Part shown: piece after piece, positions 40,290-48,040 of the stretch | Position numbering within the stretch: position 1 is the stretch's first letter | How the letters are laid out: every line of letters starts with the position of its first letter | Source of the DNA: Streptosporangiaceae bacterium NEAU-GS5 | GTDB taxonomy: Bacteria; Actinomycetota; Actinomycetes; Streptosporangiales; Streptosporangiaceae | Reading direction: 5' to 3' | DNA: 64,000 bases | Assembly (NCBI GenBank): GCA_017592665.1 | Contig: JAGFNW010000018.1 | Coordinates: 22,016 to 86,015 of the forward strand | Notes under the pieces: generated by a model | Databases searched by the model: none | Told to the model about the DNA's origin: nothing | Seen by the model: only the letters and a program-made list of their open reading frames with translations | Translations under genes and position numbers: made by a program

Positions 40290-41506
40290 CGAAGTTCGCG
40301 GTGCTGCGGGAACGGGACTTCCGATGGTTCTTCATCGGCAGCGCGGCCTCGATCATCGGCGACTACATGGCGCCCGTGGCCATCGTGTTCGCCGTGCTGG
40401 AAATCGGCGGGGCCGGCGACGTCGGGCTGGTGCTGGCCGCCCGCATCGTGCCGCTCATCGCGTTCATGCTGGTCGGCGGGGTGATCGCGGATCGGCTGCC
40501 GCGCAAGGCCGTGATGATCGGCGCCGACCTGGTGCGGGCCGCTGGCCAGGGTCTGCTGGCCTACCTGCTGTTGAGCGGCAACGCACAGGTGTGGGAGCTG
40601 GCCGCGCTGCAGGTCGCGCACGGCACGGCCTCCGCAATGTTCACGCCCGCGATCACCGGGCTGGTCCAGCAGACGGTGCCCGCGGCGCGGCTCCAGGAGG
40701 CCAACTCGCTGCGCGGGCTCGCCGGGTCGGCCGGGAGCGTGGCCGGGCCCGCCGTGGCCGGCGCGCTCGTCGCCTTCGCCGGGCCCGGCTGGGCCGTCGC
40801 CATCGACGCGGCCGGCTTCGCGGTCAGCGCGTACTGTCTCGGCCGGCTGCCGTCCCGGGTGGTCGGCGCGTCCCCGTGGTCGTTCCACGGCATGCTGAGC
40901 GACCTTCGAGACGGGTGGCGCGAGTTCGTCGCCCGGCGGTGGGTGTGGACCATCGTGGCCGTGGCGTCGCTGATGAACATGTTCCAGGCGGCGTACACCG
41001 TTCTCGGGCCGGTCGAGGCGGTGAACCGGCTCGGCGGGCCGGCCGTGTGGGGCCTGGTGCTGGCCTGCGGCGGCGCGGGGGCCATGCTGGGCGGGCTGAT
41101 CACGCTGTGGCTGCGGCCCTACCGGCCGCTGCGCGCCGCGGTGCTGGCCGTCACGCTGTTTCCCGCGCCGATCCTGGCGCTCGCTCTCGGGCTGCCGGCG
41201 TTCGGCGTGGCCGCGGCGGCGCTGGCGGGCGGCTGCGGGCTCATCGTGTTCAACACGCTGTGGGAGACCACGCTGCAGCAGTCGATCCCGCAGGATCGGC
41301 TGTCGCGGGTCAGCGCGTACGAGTGGTTCGGCTCGTACGCGTGCAATCCGATCGGTCTGTTACTGGTGCCGGCCGTCTCGGCACGTGCCGGGCACCAGGC
41401 CGTTCTGTGGGCGAGCGGCACCGCCATGGTCGCGCTCGCGGCGTCGTTGTTCCTGGTCCCCGAGGTGCGGGCGCAGGTGCGCGAACAGGTATTGGCCGGA
41501 GGCTGA
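40286..41506 (+). CDS. MFS exporter (MFS_3/EntS-like)
   Basis: A GTG start in a GTGA overlap gives 406 residues with about twelve TM segments. The family signature between TM2 and TM3 is GGVIADRLPRKAVMIGADLV. LQEANSLRGLAGSAGSVAGP (helix 5 region) and LQQSIPQDRLSRVSAYEWFG follow. These are typical of MFS_3 drug and siderophore exporters. As the last gene of the peptide-SagB-PLP unit it is the natural exporter of the modified peptide. It is a separate protein from the MFS part fused to the NRPS. Confidence 0.85.
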   Translation: MTKFAVLRERDFRWFFIGSAASIIGDYMAPVAIVFAVLEIGGAGDVGLVLAARIVPLIAFMLVGGVIADRLPRKAVMIGADLVRAAGQGLLAYLLLSGNAQVWELAALQVAHGTASAMFTPAITGLVQQTVPAARLQEANSLRGLAGSAGSVAGPAVAGALVAFAGPGWAVAIDAAGFAVSAYCLGRLPSRVVGASPWSFHGMLSDLRDGWREFVARRWVWTIVAVASLMNMFQAAYTVLGPVEAVNRLGGPAVWGLVLACGGAGAMLGGLITLWLRPYRPLRAAVLAVTLFPAPILALALGLPAFGVAAAALAGGCGLIVFNTLWETTLQQSIPQDRLSRVSAYEWFGSYACNPIGLLLVPAVSARAGHQAVLWASGTAMVALAASLFLVPEVRAQVREQVLAGG

Positions 41507-41537
41507 ACTCTGGCCGCGAATTCTGCGTACCTTCGAT

Positions 41538-42077
41538 GTGTTGACCATTTCGAGACCTTCTCGACACATTGTCGCGCTTGCGGCGCTCGTATGCGCCGCC
41601 GCCTGCTCGTCACCGGGCAGTGCAACCGAACCGGCCCGCGCGGCCGCACCCACTGCCGCCGCAGGTCCTCAGACGGTCGAGCAACTGGCCAAGGAGGCCG
41701 GCTGCAAGCCGAAAATCCAGGTCGACTCCGAATCGATGCGGCAGGGCTTCTGCAAGAACAACCTCGGGCAGTTCTTCATCACCACGTTCTCGACCCAGAA
41801 GGGCAAGGACGAGTGGATGGACCAGGCCCCCGAATACAACCCGCACCTGGTGGGCCCCCTGTGGACGATCCTCGCGGAGCGTGCCGTCCTCGACAAGGTC
41901 AGGGCGCGCGTCGGCGGCGACCTTCACCTCAAGGACCACCGCTGCAAGCTCATGGCGTGCCCCATGAAGCCTGCGACCGACCTCGACCCCGCCGCCATCG
42001 AGACGTCCGGCGCCTCGGACTCCTCGGGCGCCGCGGATTCGTCGGGTGCGGACGACTCAGCAGGCAGCGGCTACTAG
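41538..42077 (+). CDS. predicted lipoprotein
   Basis: GTG 41538 (or TTG 41541) gives 179 residues beginning MLTISRPSRHIVALAALVCA. A lipobox-like AAAC follows, with the acylated Cys near residue 25. The mature part has Cys at GCKPK, FCKNN, HRCKLMACP, suggesting disulfides, and ends in a Ser/Asp/Gly-rich tail (ASDSSGAADSSGADDSAG). It is exported and membrane-tethered. I do not recognise a family. Its last 21 bases overlap the convergent ATPase gene. Confidence 0.6.
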   Translation: MLTISRPSRHIVALAALVCAAACSSPGSATEPARAAAPTAAAGPQTVEQLAKEAGCKPKIQVDSESMRQGFCKNNLGQFFITTFSTQKGKDEWMDQAPEYNPHLVGPLWTILAERAVLDKVRARVGGDLHLKDHRCKLMACPMKPATDLDPAAIETSGASDSSGAADSSGADDSAGSGY

Positions 42078-42485
42078 CGAGCACGCGCCGGCCACGAACC
42101 AAACGCTTTTGCCGCCGCGCGGCGAGTGGATGACGCCCCAGGCGTCCGTGAGGGCGTCCACGATGTGCAGACCGCGTCCGTCTGTGGAATCGTGATCAGG
42201 GTCACGGGGCCGGGGAACCCCGTCGCCCGGGTCGTACACCTCGCCGCGCACGGCGTCGCCGTCGGCGAAAAGGCGCAGCGCGATGGCCGAGCCGCCGTGC
42301 CGCACGGCGTTGGTGACGAGCTCGCTCACGATGAGCAGGCAGTCGTCGACGAGATCGGACCGGCCCCACGCGGGCAGCTCCCGGCGGACCAGCTCACGCG
42401 CGGCGGCGACGCTGGGCCCTGTGGCGGGCAGCAGCGCCTCCGCTGTGCGGCTGGGAGCCGCGGTGTGCCAAGCGGGCGGAGTCAC
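42057..42485 (-). CDS. RsbW-like serine kinase/anti-sigma ATPase
   Basis: GTG start, 142 residues. Bergerat-fold ATP site: DDCLLIVSELVTNAVRHGG (N box), VYDPGDGVPRP (G1) and GRGLHIVDALTDAWG (G2). The size and organisation are those of actinobacterial RsbW/SpoIIAB-type proteins that bind partner-switching anti-anti-sigma factors or sigma factors. A perfect palindrome matching a CebR box lies 23 bases upstream of the start. Partners are not in the window. Confidence 0.85.
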   Translation of the reverse strand: MTPPAWHTAAPSRTAEALLPATGPSVAAARELVRRELPAWGRSDLVDDCLLIVSELVTNAVRHGGSAIALRLFADGDAVRGEVYDPGDGVPRPRDPDHDSTDGRGLHIVDALTDAWGVIHSPRGGKSVWFVAGACSLVAAAC

Positions 42486-42507
42486 GACCGTCTCCTATCT
42501 TGATCTT

Positions 42508-42527
42508 CAGTGGGAGCGCTCCCACTG
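42508..42527. promoter_or_regulatory. CebR-type LacI-family operator
   Basis: CAGTGGGAGCGCTCCCACTG is a perfect 20-bp palindrome containing TGGGAGCGCTCCCA, the established 14-bp CebR box of streptomycetes (cellobiose-responsive LacI-family repressor). It lies between the divergent RsbW-like gene and the aldose 1-epimerase. Control of the epimerase by sugar would make sense. It is closer to the RsbW-like gene. The regulator is not encoded in this window. Confidence 0.8.
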
Positions 42528-42639
42528 ATTTCACGGTACGGCAGGCGGCCCGTTCTGTGAACCGGCTGTTTCGCAATCGTTGCTTGATTGCGCGTCGCCC
42601 CTGTTGAACCACTTGTTTGCCGATGAAAGTTACCTCGGC

Positions 42640-43554
42640 GTGATTCAATTTCGATCCGTGACCATCGCGCTAACGGGAGATCAGCACACCATCGCCGCCG
42701 ACGGCTACCAGGCCGTCGTCACCGAGGTGGGGGCCGCCCTCGGCGCCCTCAGCCACGACGGCCGCCCCCTCACCATGCCGCACGTGATCGAGGAGCCGCC
42801 GCCCGGCGCGGCCGGCGTCGTGCTCATGCCCTGGCCCAACCGCATCGCCGACGGGCGCTACACCTTCGACGGCGAGGATCGCCAGCTGTCCCTCACCGAG
42901 CCCACGTCGCACAACGCCATCCACGGTCTGGTGCGGACCCTCCCGTGGCAGGTCGCCGACAAGAGCGCGGCGTCGGTGCGGCTCGCCCTTCGCCTGTTCC
43001 CCCAGGCCGGCTACCCGCACCTGCTCGACCTTTCCGTCTCCTACGCCCTCGGCCCCGGCGGCCTCACGGTCGAGCTGTCGGCCGCCAACGCCGGCGCCAC
43101 CCCCGCGCCCTACGGCTTCGGCTGCCACCCCTACCTGACCATGACGCCGGCCACCGAGCTGGAGCTGCCGGCCGGCACCTGGATCGAGTCCGACAAGCGT
43201 GGCATCCCGGTCGCCCGGCACCCCGTCGACGGCGGTCCCTATGACTTCCGCACGCGGCGCGCCGTCGGCGACGCGAAGCTCGACACGGCCTTCACAGGCT
43301 TGCGCCGCGACGCGGACGGCCTGGTCAGGGTCCGGGTGGACGACGTCGAGCTGTGGGCAGGGCCCGGCGTCAAATGGCTGCAACTGTTCACCGGCGACAC
43401 GCTCTCGGCGACCTATCGGAGGAAAGGCCTCGCGGTCGAGCCGATGAGCTGCCCGCCGAACGCCTTCGCCACCGGCGAGGACGTGATCAGGCTCGAGCCC
43501 GGCGCGACCGCCACCCACCGCTGGGGCATCACAGTTTCGGCAGCCGCGGTTTGA
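42640..43554 (+). CDS. aldose 1-epimerase (galactose mutarotase-like)
   Basis: The start is uncertain: GTG 42640 has GAAAG at normal distance, while GTG 42658 (MTIALTGDQHTI) is another choice. The beta-sandwich mutarotase is recognised by GVVLMPWPNRIADGRY, SHNAIHGLVR (catalytic His), FGCHPYLTMTP (second His), DTAFTGL and LAVEPMSCPPNAF (catalytic Glu). It interconverts alpha and beta anomers of hexoses. The CebR-type box upstream suggests induction on beta-glucosides such as cellobiose. Its 3' end overlaps the small gene on the opposite strand by 26 bases. Confidence 0.85.
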   Translation: MIQFRSVTIALTGDQHTIAADGYQAVVTEVGAALGALSHDGRPLTMPHVIEEPPPGAAGVVLMPWPNRIADGRYTFDGEDRQLSLTEPTSHNAIHGLVRTLPWQVADKSAASVRLALRLFPQAGYPHLLDLSVSYALGPGGLTVELSAANAGATPAPYGFGCHPYLTMTPATELELPAGTWIESDKRGIPVARHPVDGGPYDFRTRRAVGDAKLDTAFTGLRRDADGLVRVRVDDVELWAGPGVKWLQLFTGDTLSATYRRKGLAVEPMSCPPNAFATGEDVIRLEPGATATHRWGITVSAAAV

Positions 43555-43798
43555 TCCGCTGCTGGTCGATGAGGGCGAGATAGACGGCCGAGGCACCGCT
43601 GACCCACACGGCCGCCTGCCGGTGGCCGAGATTCAGCACCTCGCCGTCATGGAGCACGATCTCGTAGCCGCGCAGCGGGCGCTCGCTCCAGGCCACCATC
43701 ACGTTTTCGTAGACCAGCAGGTCAAGGGTCGCGGCAAGGTGCTCGCGATCGGCGAAGGACACGGCGAACCTCCAAGCCCCTCGCCGCTCTGCCTCCAT
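43529..43798 (-). CDS. small conserved-looking protein of unknown function
   Basis: The product has 89 residues (MEAERRGAWRFAVSFADREH), with GGGGG-rich ribosome-like sequence before the ATG. It is compact and globular in look, with a central strand pair (RGYEIVLHDGEVLNLG) and a hydrophobic stretch AVWVSGASAVYLALID. It lies downstream of the GT9 gene in the same direction and may share its transcript. No family is recognised. Confidence 0.5.
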   Translation of the reverse strand: MEAERRGAWRFAVSFADREHLAATLDLLVYENVMVAWSERPLRGYEIVLHDGEVLNLGHRQAAVWVSGASAVYLALIDQQRIKPRLPKL

Positions 43799-43869
43799 TG
43801 TCACCCCCGCCGCGGGCCGGTGCGCACCCCTTTCCGGCGTGCTGGTCGGGCGGGTGTTCCAACGGTGCT

Positions 43870-44796
43870 TCAGGCGGCCCTTCCGGCCGCGCGCAGTGCC
43901 TGGGCGGCGGCCTTGAGCACGTCGTCGACATGCACGTCGGCCGGATCCGGGCCGTTCCACACGGCTTGATGGCGCGGCCGGTCGCGGGGAGGACCCCAGC
44001 GGACGGGGGATTCGGGGCCGAACACGACGACCGAAGGCGCGCCGTAGGCGGTGGCGAGGTGGGCGACGCCGGTGTCCGAGCTGACCACGAGCCGGGCGCC
44101 CGCGATCAGGGCGCACAGTTCGCGGAGCGTGGTGCGCCCGGCGAGGACCACGTTGGGCGGCAGCACGGCCCGGGTGGCCACCATCAGGGCGGTCGGGCGT
44201 TCGCTGAGGTCGCCGGTGATGACCACCTGTAGTCCCTCGCCCGCTATCACGCGCGCCACCTCGGCGAAGCGCTCGATGGGCCAGCGGCGGTCCTTGGCGC
44301 GGCCGCCCGGGTGGATCACCACGGCGCCCGGCGCGGGACTCGTGCCGAGGGGGGTGGGCAGGGCCAGGTCGGCGGGGTCGGCATTCACGCCGTACCACTC
44401 GAGCAGGCGGCACCAGCGCGTCACCTCGTGCTCGTCGTCGTCCCAGGTGGGGCCGCGGGGGAACTCCTCGCCGCAGGCGTACGCCCACAGGCGGCGCGGC
44501 CTGACCTCCTTGAGCATGCGGTGGCTTTCCGGACCGCTGCCGTCCAGGTTGACCGCGACGTCGGGAAAGAATGGAAGATCGCTGTCGCGGGAGGTGAGCC
44601 CGGGCCAGACCAGGGGCTCGCCCTCGCGGGCCGGCAGCAGCCGGTCGACCACGCCGGTCAGCGCGGCGAGCTCACTCAACTCTGGGGGCGTCGCGAGGAC
44701 GATGCGCATGCCATATCGCCGCAGCCCCCGAAGTGCAGGAACGGCGGTGAGAAGATCCCCCATGCCCCGCGTCCGCAGGACCAGCGCCGTGCTCAC
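43870..44796 (-). CDS. glycosyltransferase family 9 (heptosyltransferase-like)
   Basis: GTG behind GGAGGAAA gives 308 residues. GT-B fold landmarks: LRTRGMGDLLTAVPALRGL at the start, VVIHPGGRAKDRRWP, GEGLQVVITGD, AGRTTLRELCALIAGARLVV and SSDTGVAHLATAYGAPSV. The C-terminal half matches the ADP-heptose transferases of GT9. It should transfer a nucleotide-activated heptose or similar sugar. It is a close paralogue of the GT9 at 53.6-54.5 kb (shared layout, DEHEVxRWCRLxEWYGV block). Neighbouring phosphatase and HldE genes support heptose. Confidence 0.85.
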   Translation of the reverse strand: MSTALVLRTRGMGDLLTAVPALRGLRRYGMRIVLATPPELSELAALTGVVDRLLPAREGEPLVWPGLTSRDSDLPFFPDVAVNLDGSGPESHRMLKEVRPRRLWAYACGEEFPRGPTWDDDEHEVTRWCRLLEWYGVNADPADLALPTPLGTSPAPGAVVIHPGGRAKDRRWPIERFAEVARVIAGEGLQVVITGDLSERPTALMVATRAVLPPNVVLAGRTTLRELCALIAGARLVVSSDTGVAHLATAYGAPSVVVFGPESPVRWGPPRDRPRHQAVWNGPDPADVHVDDVLKAAAQALRAAGRAA

Positions 44797-44848
44797 ACGC
44801 TTTCCTCCATTACGGCATGTACGACATGTGTCGAGCATGACTTCCGAT

Positions 44849-44873
44849 GGAGGCACCTGCGTCCTAGGCACCA
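44849..44873. repeat. 25-bp dispersed motif, copy A
   Basis: GGAGGCACCTGCGTCCTAGG followed by CACCA. A copy with two mismatches lies at 56140-56164 in the same orientation. Both are upstream of minus-strand glycosyltransferase operons (53 bases before the GT9 start here). Likely a shared promoter or regulator site. Confidence 0.6.
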
Positions 44874-44952
44874 AATCCATAGCCAGCCTAACGTAATAGG
44901 AACGTCCGAAACCACCTTGTTTCGAATGCCCAGGTCAGGGCAGCCGAACTAA

Positions 44953-45201
44953 ATGGACACTCCGCACTATGTGGCGGCGCGCGTGCAGCAGGCGCTCGCC
45001 GAGGACGATAGGACGAACGAGCTGGGCATCCAGGTGTACGTACGCGGAAACCAGCTCTTCCTGCGCGGCCAGGTCACCGGTGACGCGCAGCTGGACGTGC
45101 TCGGGCAGGTGGCGGCCGAGACGGCGCCAGGGATGACCGTGCACAACGAGATCACGGTGGTAGAGGTGACCAAGCCGGAAACGGAGGAGCACCTTGGATG
45201 A
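44953..45201 (+). CDS. BON-domain protein
   Basis: The product has 82 residues in a single BON domain: MDTPHYVAARVQQALAEDDR, LGIQVYVRGNQLFLRGQVTG and QVAAETAPGMTVHNEI. BON domains bind membranes or phospholipids and are common in osmotic-stress proteins. No signal peptide is seen, so it acts in the cytoplasm. It overlaps the following phosphoesterase by 8 bases. Confidence 0.85.
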   Translation: MDTPHYVAARVQQALAEDDRTNELGIQVYVRGNQLFLRGQVTGDAQLDVLGQVAAETAPGMTVHNEITVVEVTKPETEEHLG

Positions 45202-45910
45202 GATCAGAATCGCGGCGGTGGCCGACATCCACCTCGGAGAGGGCATGCGTGGGCGCTTTCGACCGCAGCTCGACGGGATCGAGGACCGCGCCGACGTGCT
45301 GCTGGTCGGCGGCGACCTGACCCGGCACGGCACGCTCGACGAAGGCCAGGTCGTCGCCCACGAGCTACGCGACCTGCCGGTGCCCGTGATCGCCGTGCTC
45401 GGCAATCACGACTACCACTCCGATCAGAACATCGAGATCATCGAGTGCCTGCGCGACGCCGGGATCTCCGTCCTGGACGACTCGTCCGACGTCGTCTCTG
45501 TGGGCGGCATGCGCCTCGGCGTCGCCGGAGGCAAAGGTTTCGGCGGCGGGTTCGCCGGCAAGTGCGCCAGCGAGTTCGGCGAGCCGGAGACCAAGGCGTT
45601 CGTACGGCACACGCGGGAGATCGCCGAGCGCTGGCGGCACGCGCTGAAGGACCTCGAGGCCGACAAGAAGGTGCTGCTCAGCCACTATTCCCCGGTCAAG
45701 GAGACGCTGGTGGGCGAGCCCCTGGAGATCTACCCGTTCCTGGGAAGCTATCTGCTGGCCGAGGCGGCCGACGCGGCCGAGGTGGATCTCATCATCCACG
45801 GCCACGCCCACAAGGGCACCGAGAAGGGCCTCACGCCGGGCGGAATCCGGGTGCGGAACGTGGCTATGCCGGTCATCGGCGCCGCGTACGCCCTCTACTG
45901 CATCGCGTAG
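45194..45910 (+). CDS. metallophosphoesterase
   Basis: Start is TTG 45194 behind GGAGGAG; the nearby ATG is out of frame. The 238 residues hold DIHLGEGMRGRF, VGGDLTRHGTLDE, VLGNHDYHSDQ, LLSHYSPVKE and HGHAHKGTEKG, giving the Asp/His/Asn ligands of a dinuclear metal site. This is the calcineurin-like fold, distinct from the YfcE-like one at 4.7 kb. Substrate unknown. Its last 16 bases overlap the convergent GmhB-like gene. Confidence 0.85.
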   Translation: MDEIRIAAVADIHLGEGMRGRFRPQLDGIEDRADVLLVGGDLTRHGTLDEGQVVAHELRDLPVPVIAVLGNHDYHSDQNIEIIECLRDAGISVLDDSSDVVSVGGMRLGVAGGKGFGGGFAGKCASEFGEPETKAFVRHTREIAERWRHALKDLEADKKVLLSHYSPVKETLVGEPLEIYPFLGSYLLAEAADAAEVDLIIHGHAHKGTEKGLTPGGIRVRNVAMPVIGAAYALYCIA

Positions 45911-46368
45911 TCGGCCACTGCCCGTAAGTCGGTCTCGCCGGAGACGAGGACGGCCGGCGCGCCCGCGTTCCTGGCCGTCTCCATGGTCATCTGCGTGGCG
46001 CCGACGAGAAGGCACTCGCCGGCGCGTACGGCCAAGGCCCGCATGGCCTGCCGTACGAGACCGGGTTTGGGCATCCGGCAGGAGCAGCCGCGCACATGCG
46101 GGCAGACGCCCCACACGTCGAACGGTCCCAGCAGATCCTCCATCCGCTGGTGGACGGCGGTCAGCTGCGCCCAGCTCACCGACCCCTCGGCGATCCCCGG
46201 CTGGTTGGTCAGCACGCCCACGAAGATCCCGGCCCGCCGTAATCGGTCGAGCGCCGCGCGGGCGTGCGGGACCGGCGTCACCTCGGCCGGATCGTGCAGA
46301 CCCCGAACGCCGGCGATGAGCGTGCCGTCCCGGTCGAACAGGACCACCCGGACCGGGGGGTCGCTCAT
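45895..46368 (-). CDS. HAD-IIIA phosphatase, GmhB-like (heptose 1,7-bisphosphate 7-phosphatase-like)
   Basis: The product has 157 residues. HAD motif I VVLFDRDGTLI, motif II VLTNQPGIAEG, the zinc loop CPHVRGCSCRMPKPG (Cys-x-His and Cys-x-Cys) and motif III/IV near LLVGATQMT. The zinc loop is diagnostic of the GmhB/HisB-N group. In ADP-heptose synthesis GmhB removes the 7-phosphate. One motif IV acidic residue looks replaced (GATQMT instead of GDxxxD), so activity may be reduced. Its start overlaps the kinase stop in ATGA. Confidence 0.78.
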   Translation of the reverse strand: MSDPPVRVVLFDRDGTLIAGVRGLHDPAEVTPVPHARAALDRLRRAGIFVGVLTNQPGIAEGSVSWAQLTAVHQRMEDLLGPFDVWGVCPHVRGCSCRMPKPGLVRQAMRALAVRAGECLLVGATQMTMETARNAGAPAVLVSGETDLRAVADYAMQ

Positions 46369-46862
46369 GGGAGGCGCTCGGCGACCTCGCGAGCCGTCTC
46401 CTCGGGTGTCCGCTTCGACGAGTCGACGACGAGGTCGGCCACCTGAGTGAAGTAGGGCAGCCGGCGGGTGCGCTGCTCGGTGAGCATCCGTACGAGATCG
46501 GGCTGGAAGTGGGGGCGGTGCGCGCCCGACTTCATCCGCTCCGCCAGAACCTCGGGCGGAGCGTCGAGATAGACGACGTAGGCCGGCTCGAGCGCGGCCC
46601 GGACGACCGGATCCTCGACCGTGCTGGCCGCCGCGGCCACCACCACGTCACCCTCGTTCAACGCGTCGAACAGGACCTGCGCCTCGCGGGCGTGCAGTTC
46701 GTCGGCGCCCTCGTCCGCGTTGATCTGCGCGGCCGTCTTACCGTATCTGGCCTGCAGATCCTCGTCGCTGTCCCGCATGGGGCGGCCGAGGGCCCCCGCC
46801 ACGAGACGGGCGACCGAGGACTTGCCGGCGCCCATGAGACCCATCACCACAACAGTCGCCAT
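46365..46862 (-). CDS. shikimate/gluconate kinase-like P-loop kinase
   Basis: The product has 165 residues: MATVVVMGLMGAGKSSVARL (Walker A), MRDSDEDLQARYG with the substrate-binding Asp pair, AAAASTVEDPVVRAAL, VVYLDAPPEVLAERM and TRRLPYFTQVADLVVDSS. This is the shikimate kinase fold, and sequence context suggests a sugar or polyol acid substrate rather than shikimate, as the usual SK GGG loop is absent. It overlaps the GmhB-like gene, so the pair may act on one sugar phosphate path. Confidence 0.75.
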   Translation of the reverse strand: MATVVVMGLMGAGKSSVARLVAGALGRPMRDSDEDLQARYGKTAAQINADEGADELHAREAQVLFDALNEGDVVVAAAASTVEDPVVRAALEPAYVVYLDAPPEVLAERMKSGAHRPHFQPDLVRMLTEQRTRRLPYFTQVADLVVDSSKRTPEETAREVAERLP

Positions 46863-46911
46863 GTTTGTTTTCCGTACCCGGGATAGAGAGCCACATAAGG
46901 AGGTAGAGGTC

Positions 46912-47181
46912 ATGACCATTGCCGGAGGCATCATCCTCATCATGCTGGGCGCGATCCTCACCTGGGCGGTGGAGTTCAGCGTCGCCGGGATCGATATACA
47001 CGTGATCGGCGTGATCCTCATGGTCGGCGGACTCGCCGGGCTGCTGTTCGGGATCTGGCGACTCACCACCCTGCGTAGAAGCGCTGTCGTGACGCCGGTG
47101 AACCCCGTCGTCAACCCCGTCGTGGACGACGACGTCGTCACGCGCCGCCGGGTGTACGAGGAGCGTCACTACAACGAGTAG
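46912..47181 (+). CDS. DUF6458-type small membrane protein
   Basis: The product has 89 residues with an AAGGAGG ribosome site. Two TM segments (IAGGIILIMLGAILTWAV and VIGVILMVGGLAGLLFGIW) are followed by a charged tail (VVTRRRVYEERHYNE). This matches the DUF6458 pattern common in actinobacteria. It faces outward from stress-type genes. Function unknown. ChaB follows by 8 bases. Confidence 0.8.
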   Translation: MTIAGGIILIMLGAILTWAVEFSVAGIDIHVIGVILMVGGLAGLLFGIWRLTTLRRSAVVTPVNPVVNPVVDDDVVTRRRVYEERHYNE

Positions 47182-47189
47182 GAAATATC

Positions 47190-47594
47190 ATGCCTGGACG
47201 TAAGGAGCTCCCGTCGACCTTGGCGCGTTCTCCGAAGAAGGCCCAGGAGACGTGGATCAAAGCCCATGACTCAGCGGTCGAGACGTACGGGGAGGGCGAG
47301 CGCGCCCACCGGACGGCCTTCTCCGCGCTGAAGCACTCCTTCGAGAAGGTGGGCGACCACTGGGAGAAGAAGGCCAAGCGCGGCCCTTCGGACGCACAAG
47401 CGCGAAAGAGCACCCCCAAACCCGGCAAAACAGCCGAAGGCGTCGACACAACCGCCTCCAAACAGCACCTTTATGACACGGCCACCCGCCTCGGCGTAAA
47501 AGGCCGTTCCAAAATGACCAAAGGCGAGCTGATCGACGCCATCAAAAAGTCCAACCGCAAAGCCACCCGCAAAGCCACCACCAAACCCCGCTAA
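47190..47594 (+). CDS. ChaB-family protein with Rho-like C-terminal domain
   Basis: The product has 134 residues. The ChaB region is ELPSTLARSPKKAQETWIKA followed by HDSAVETYGEGERAHRTAF. The C-terminal half is Lys-rich and ends in a SAP/Rho-N-like motif (LYDTATRLGVKGRSKMTKGE). ChaB proteins are linked to cation transport regulation in E. coli, but in actinobacteria they are found with stress genes. The terminal Lys/Arg/Thr repeat (RKATRKATTKPR) may bind nucleic acid. Confidence 0.85.
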   Translation: MPGRKELPSTLARSPKKAQETWIKAHDSAVETYGEGERAHRTAFSALKHSFEKVGDHWEKKAKRGPSDAQARKSTPKPGKTAEGVDTTASKQHLYDTATRLGVKGRSKMTKGELIDAIKKSNRKATRKATTKPR

Positions 47595-47608
47595 CCACCC
47601 ACCCGACC

Positions 47609-47649
47609 GCCGTGATCTTGCACGAATTCCCTTCGTGCAGATCACGGCG
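47609..47649 (+). terminator. imperfect hairpin after the ChaB gene
   Basis: CGTGATCTTGCACGAA pairs with TTCGTGCAGATCACG with one bulged base and a short CCC-type loop. It sits 15 bases after the ChaB stop and may terminate that transcript. It is also the first unit of the repeat array described next, so the hairpin may be a by-product of the repeats. Confidence 0.5.
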
Positions 47650-48040
47650 TTCGTGATCTTGCACTAAGTCATCGAGCCGCAGGTCACGGCTTTCGTGATC
47701 TTGCATCACGGGCGAATCCGGATCACCACGCGGGACAGGAACGAACCGGGATCAGGCCCAGGCGAGCACGCGCCGAGCGCGTTGCGATCGGCGCGTGCCA
47801 GGGAAGTGCGTGACAGAGCCGGCGAACGCCTCTGCCCGGTCGAGGTCACCAGCCGTCTTCACCAGGTCGTCGAGCGGCCGGGTGCCCGTGGTGTCAGAGG
47901 TGGCTGGTCAGGCGGCCCGAATCGCTGTCCCGTGGGCTCCAACGGCTGCATGATCACCAATGCTGTGACCTGCGGCTCGGGAGAATGTGCATGATCACGA
48001 ACGGCTGGAGCTGGGCTTCGGGAGTTGTTGCAAGATCACG
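47611..48040. repeat. 41-bp-period inverted repeat arrays
   Basis: CGTGATCTTGCA begins at 47611, 47652 and 47694 (periods 41 and 42). Its inverse TGCAxGATCACx begins at 47947, 47988 and 48029 (periods exactly 41). The two arms face each other around about 240 unrelated bases with no gene seen. Unit interiors are partly shared: GAGCCGCAGGTCAC is in both arms. The right arm enters the 3' end of the transketolase gene. This accounts for the 400-base stretch without a gene. Confidence 0.8.
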
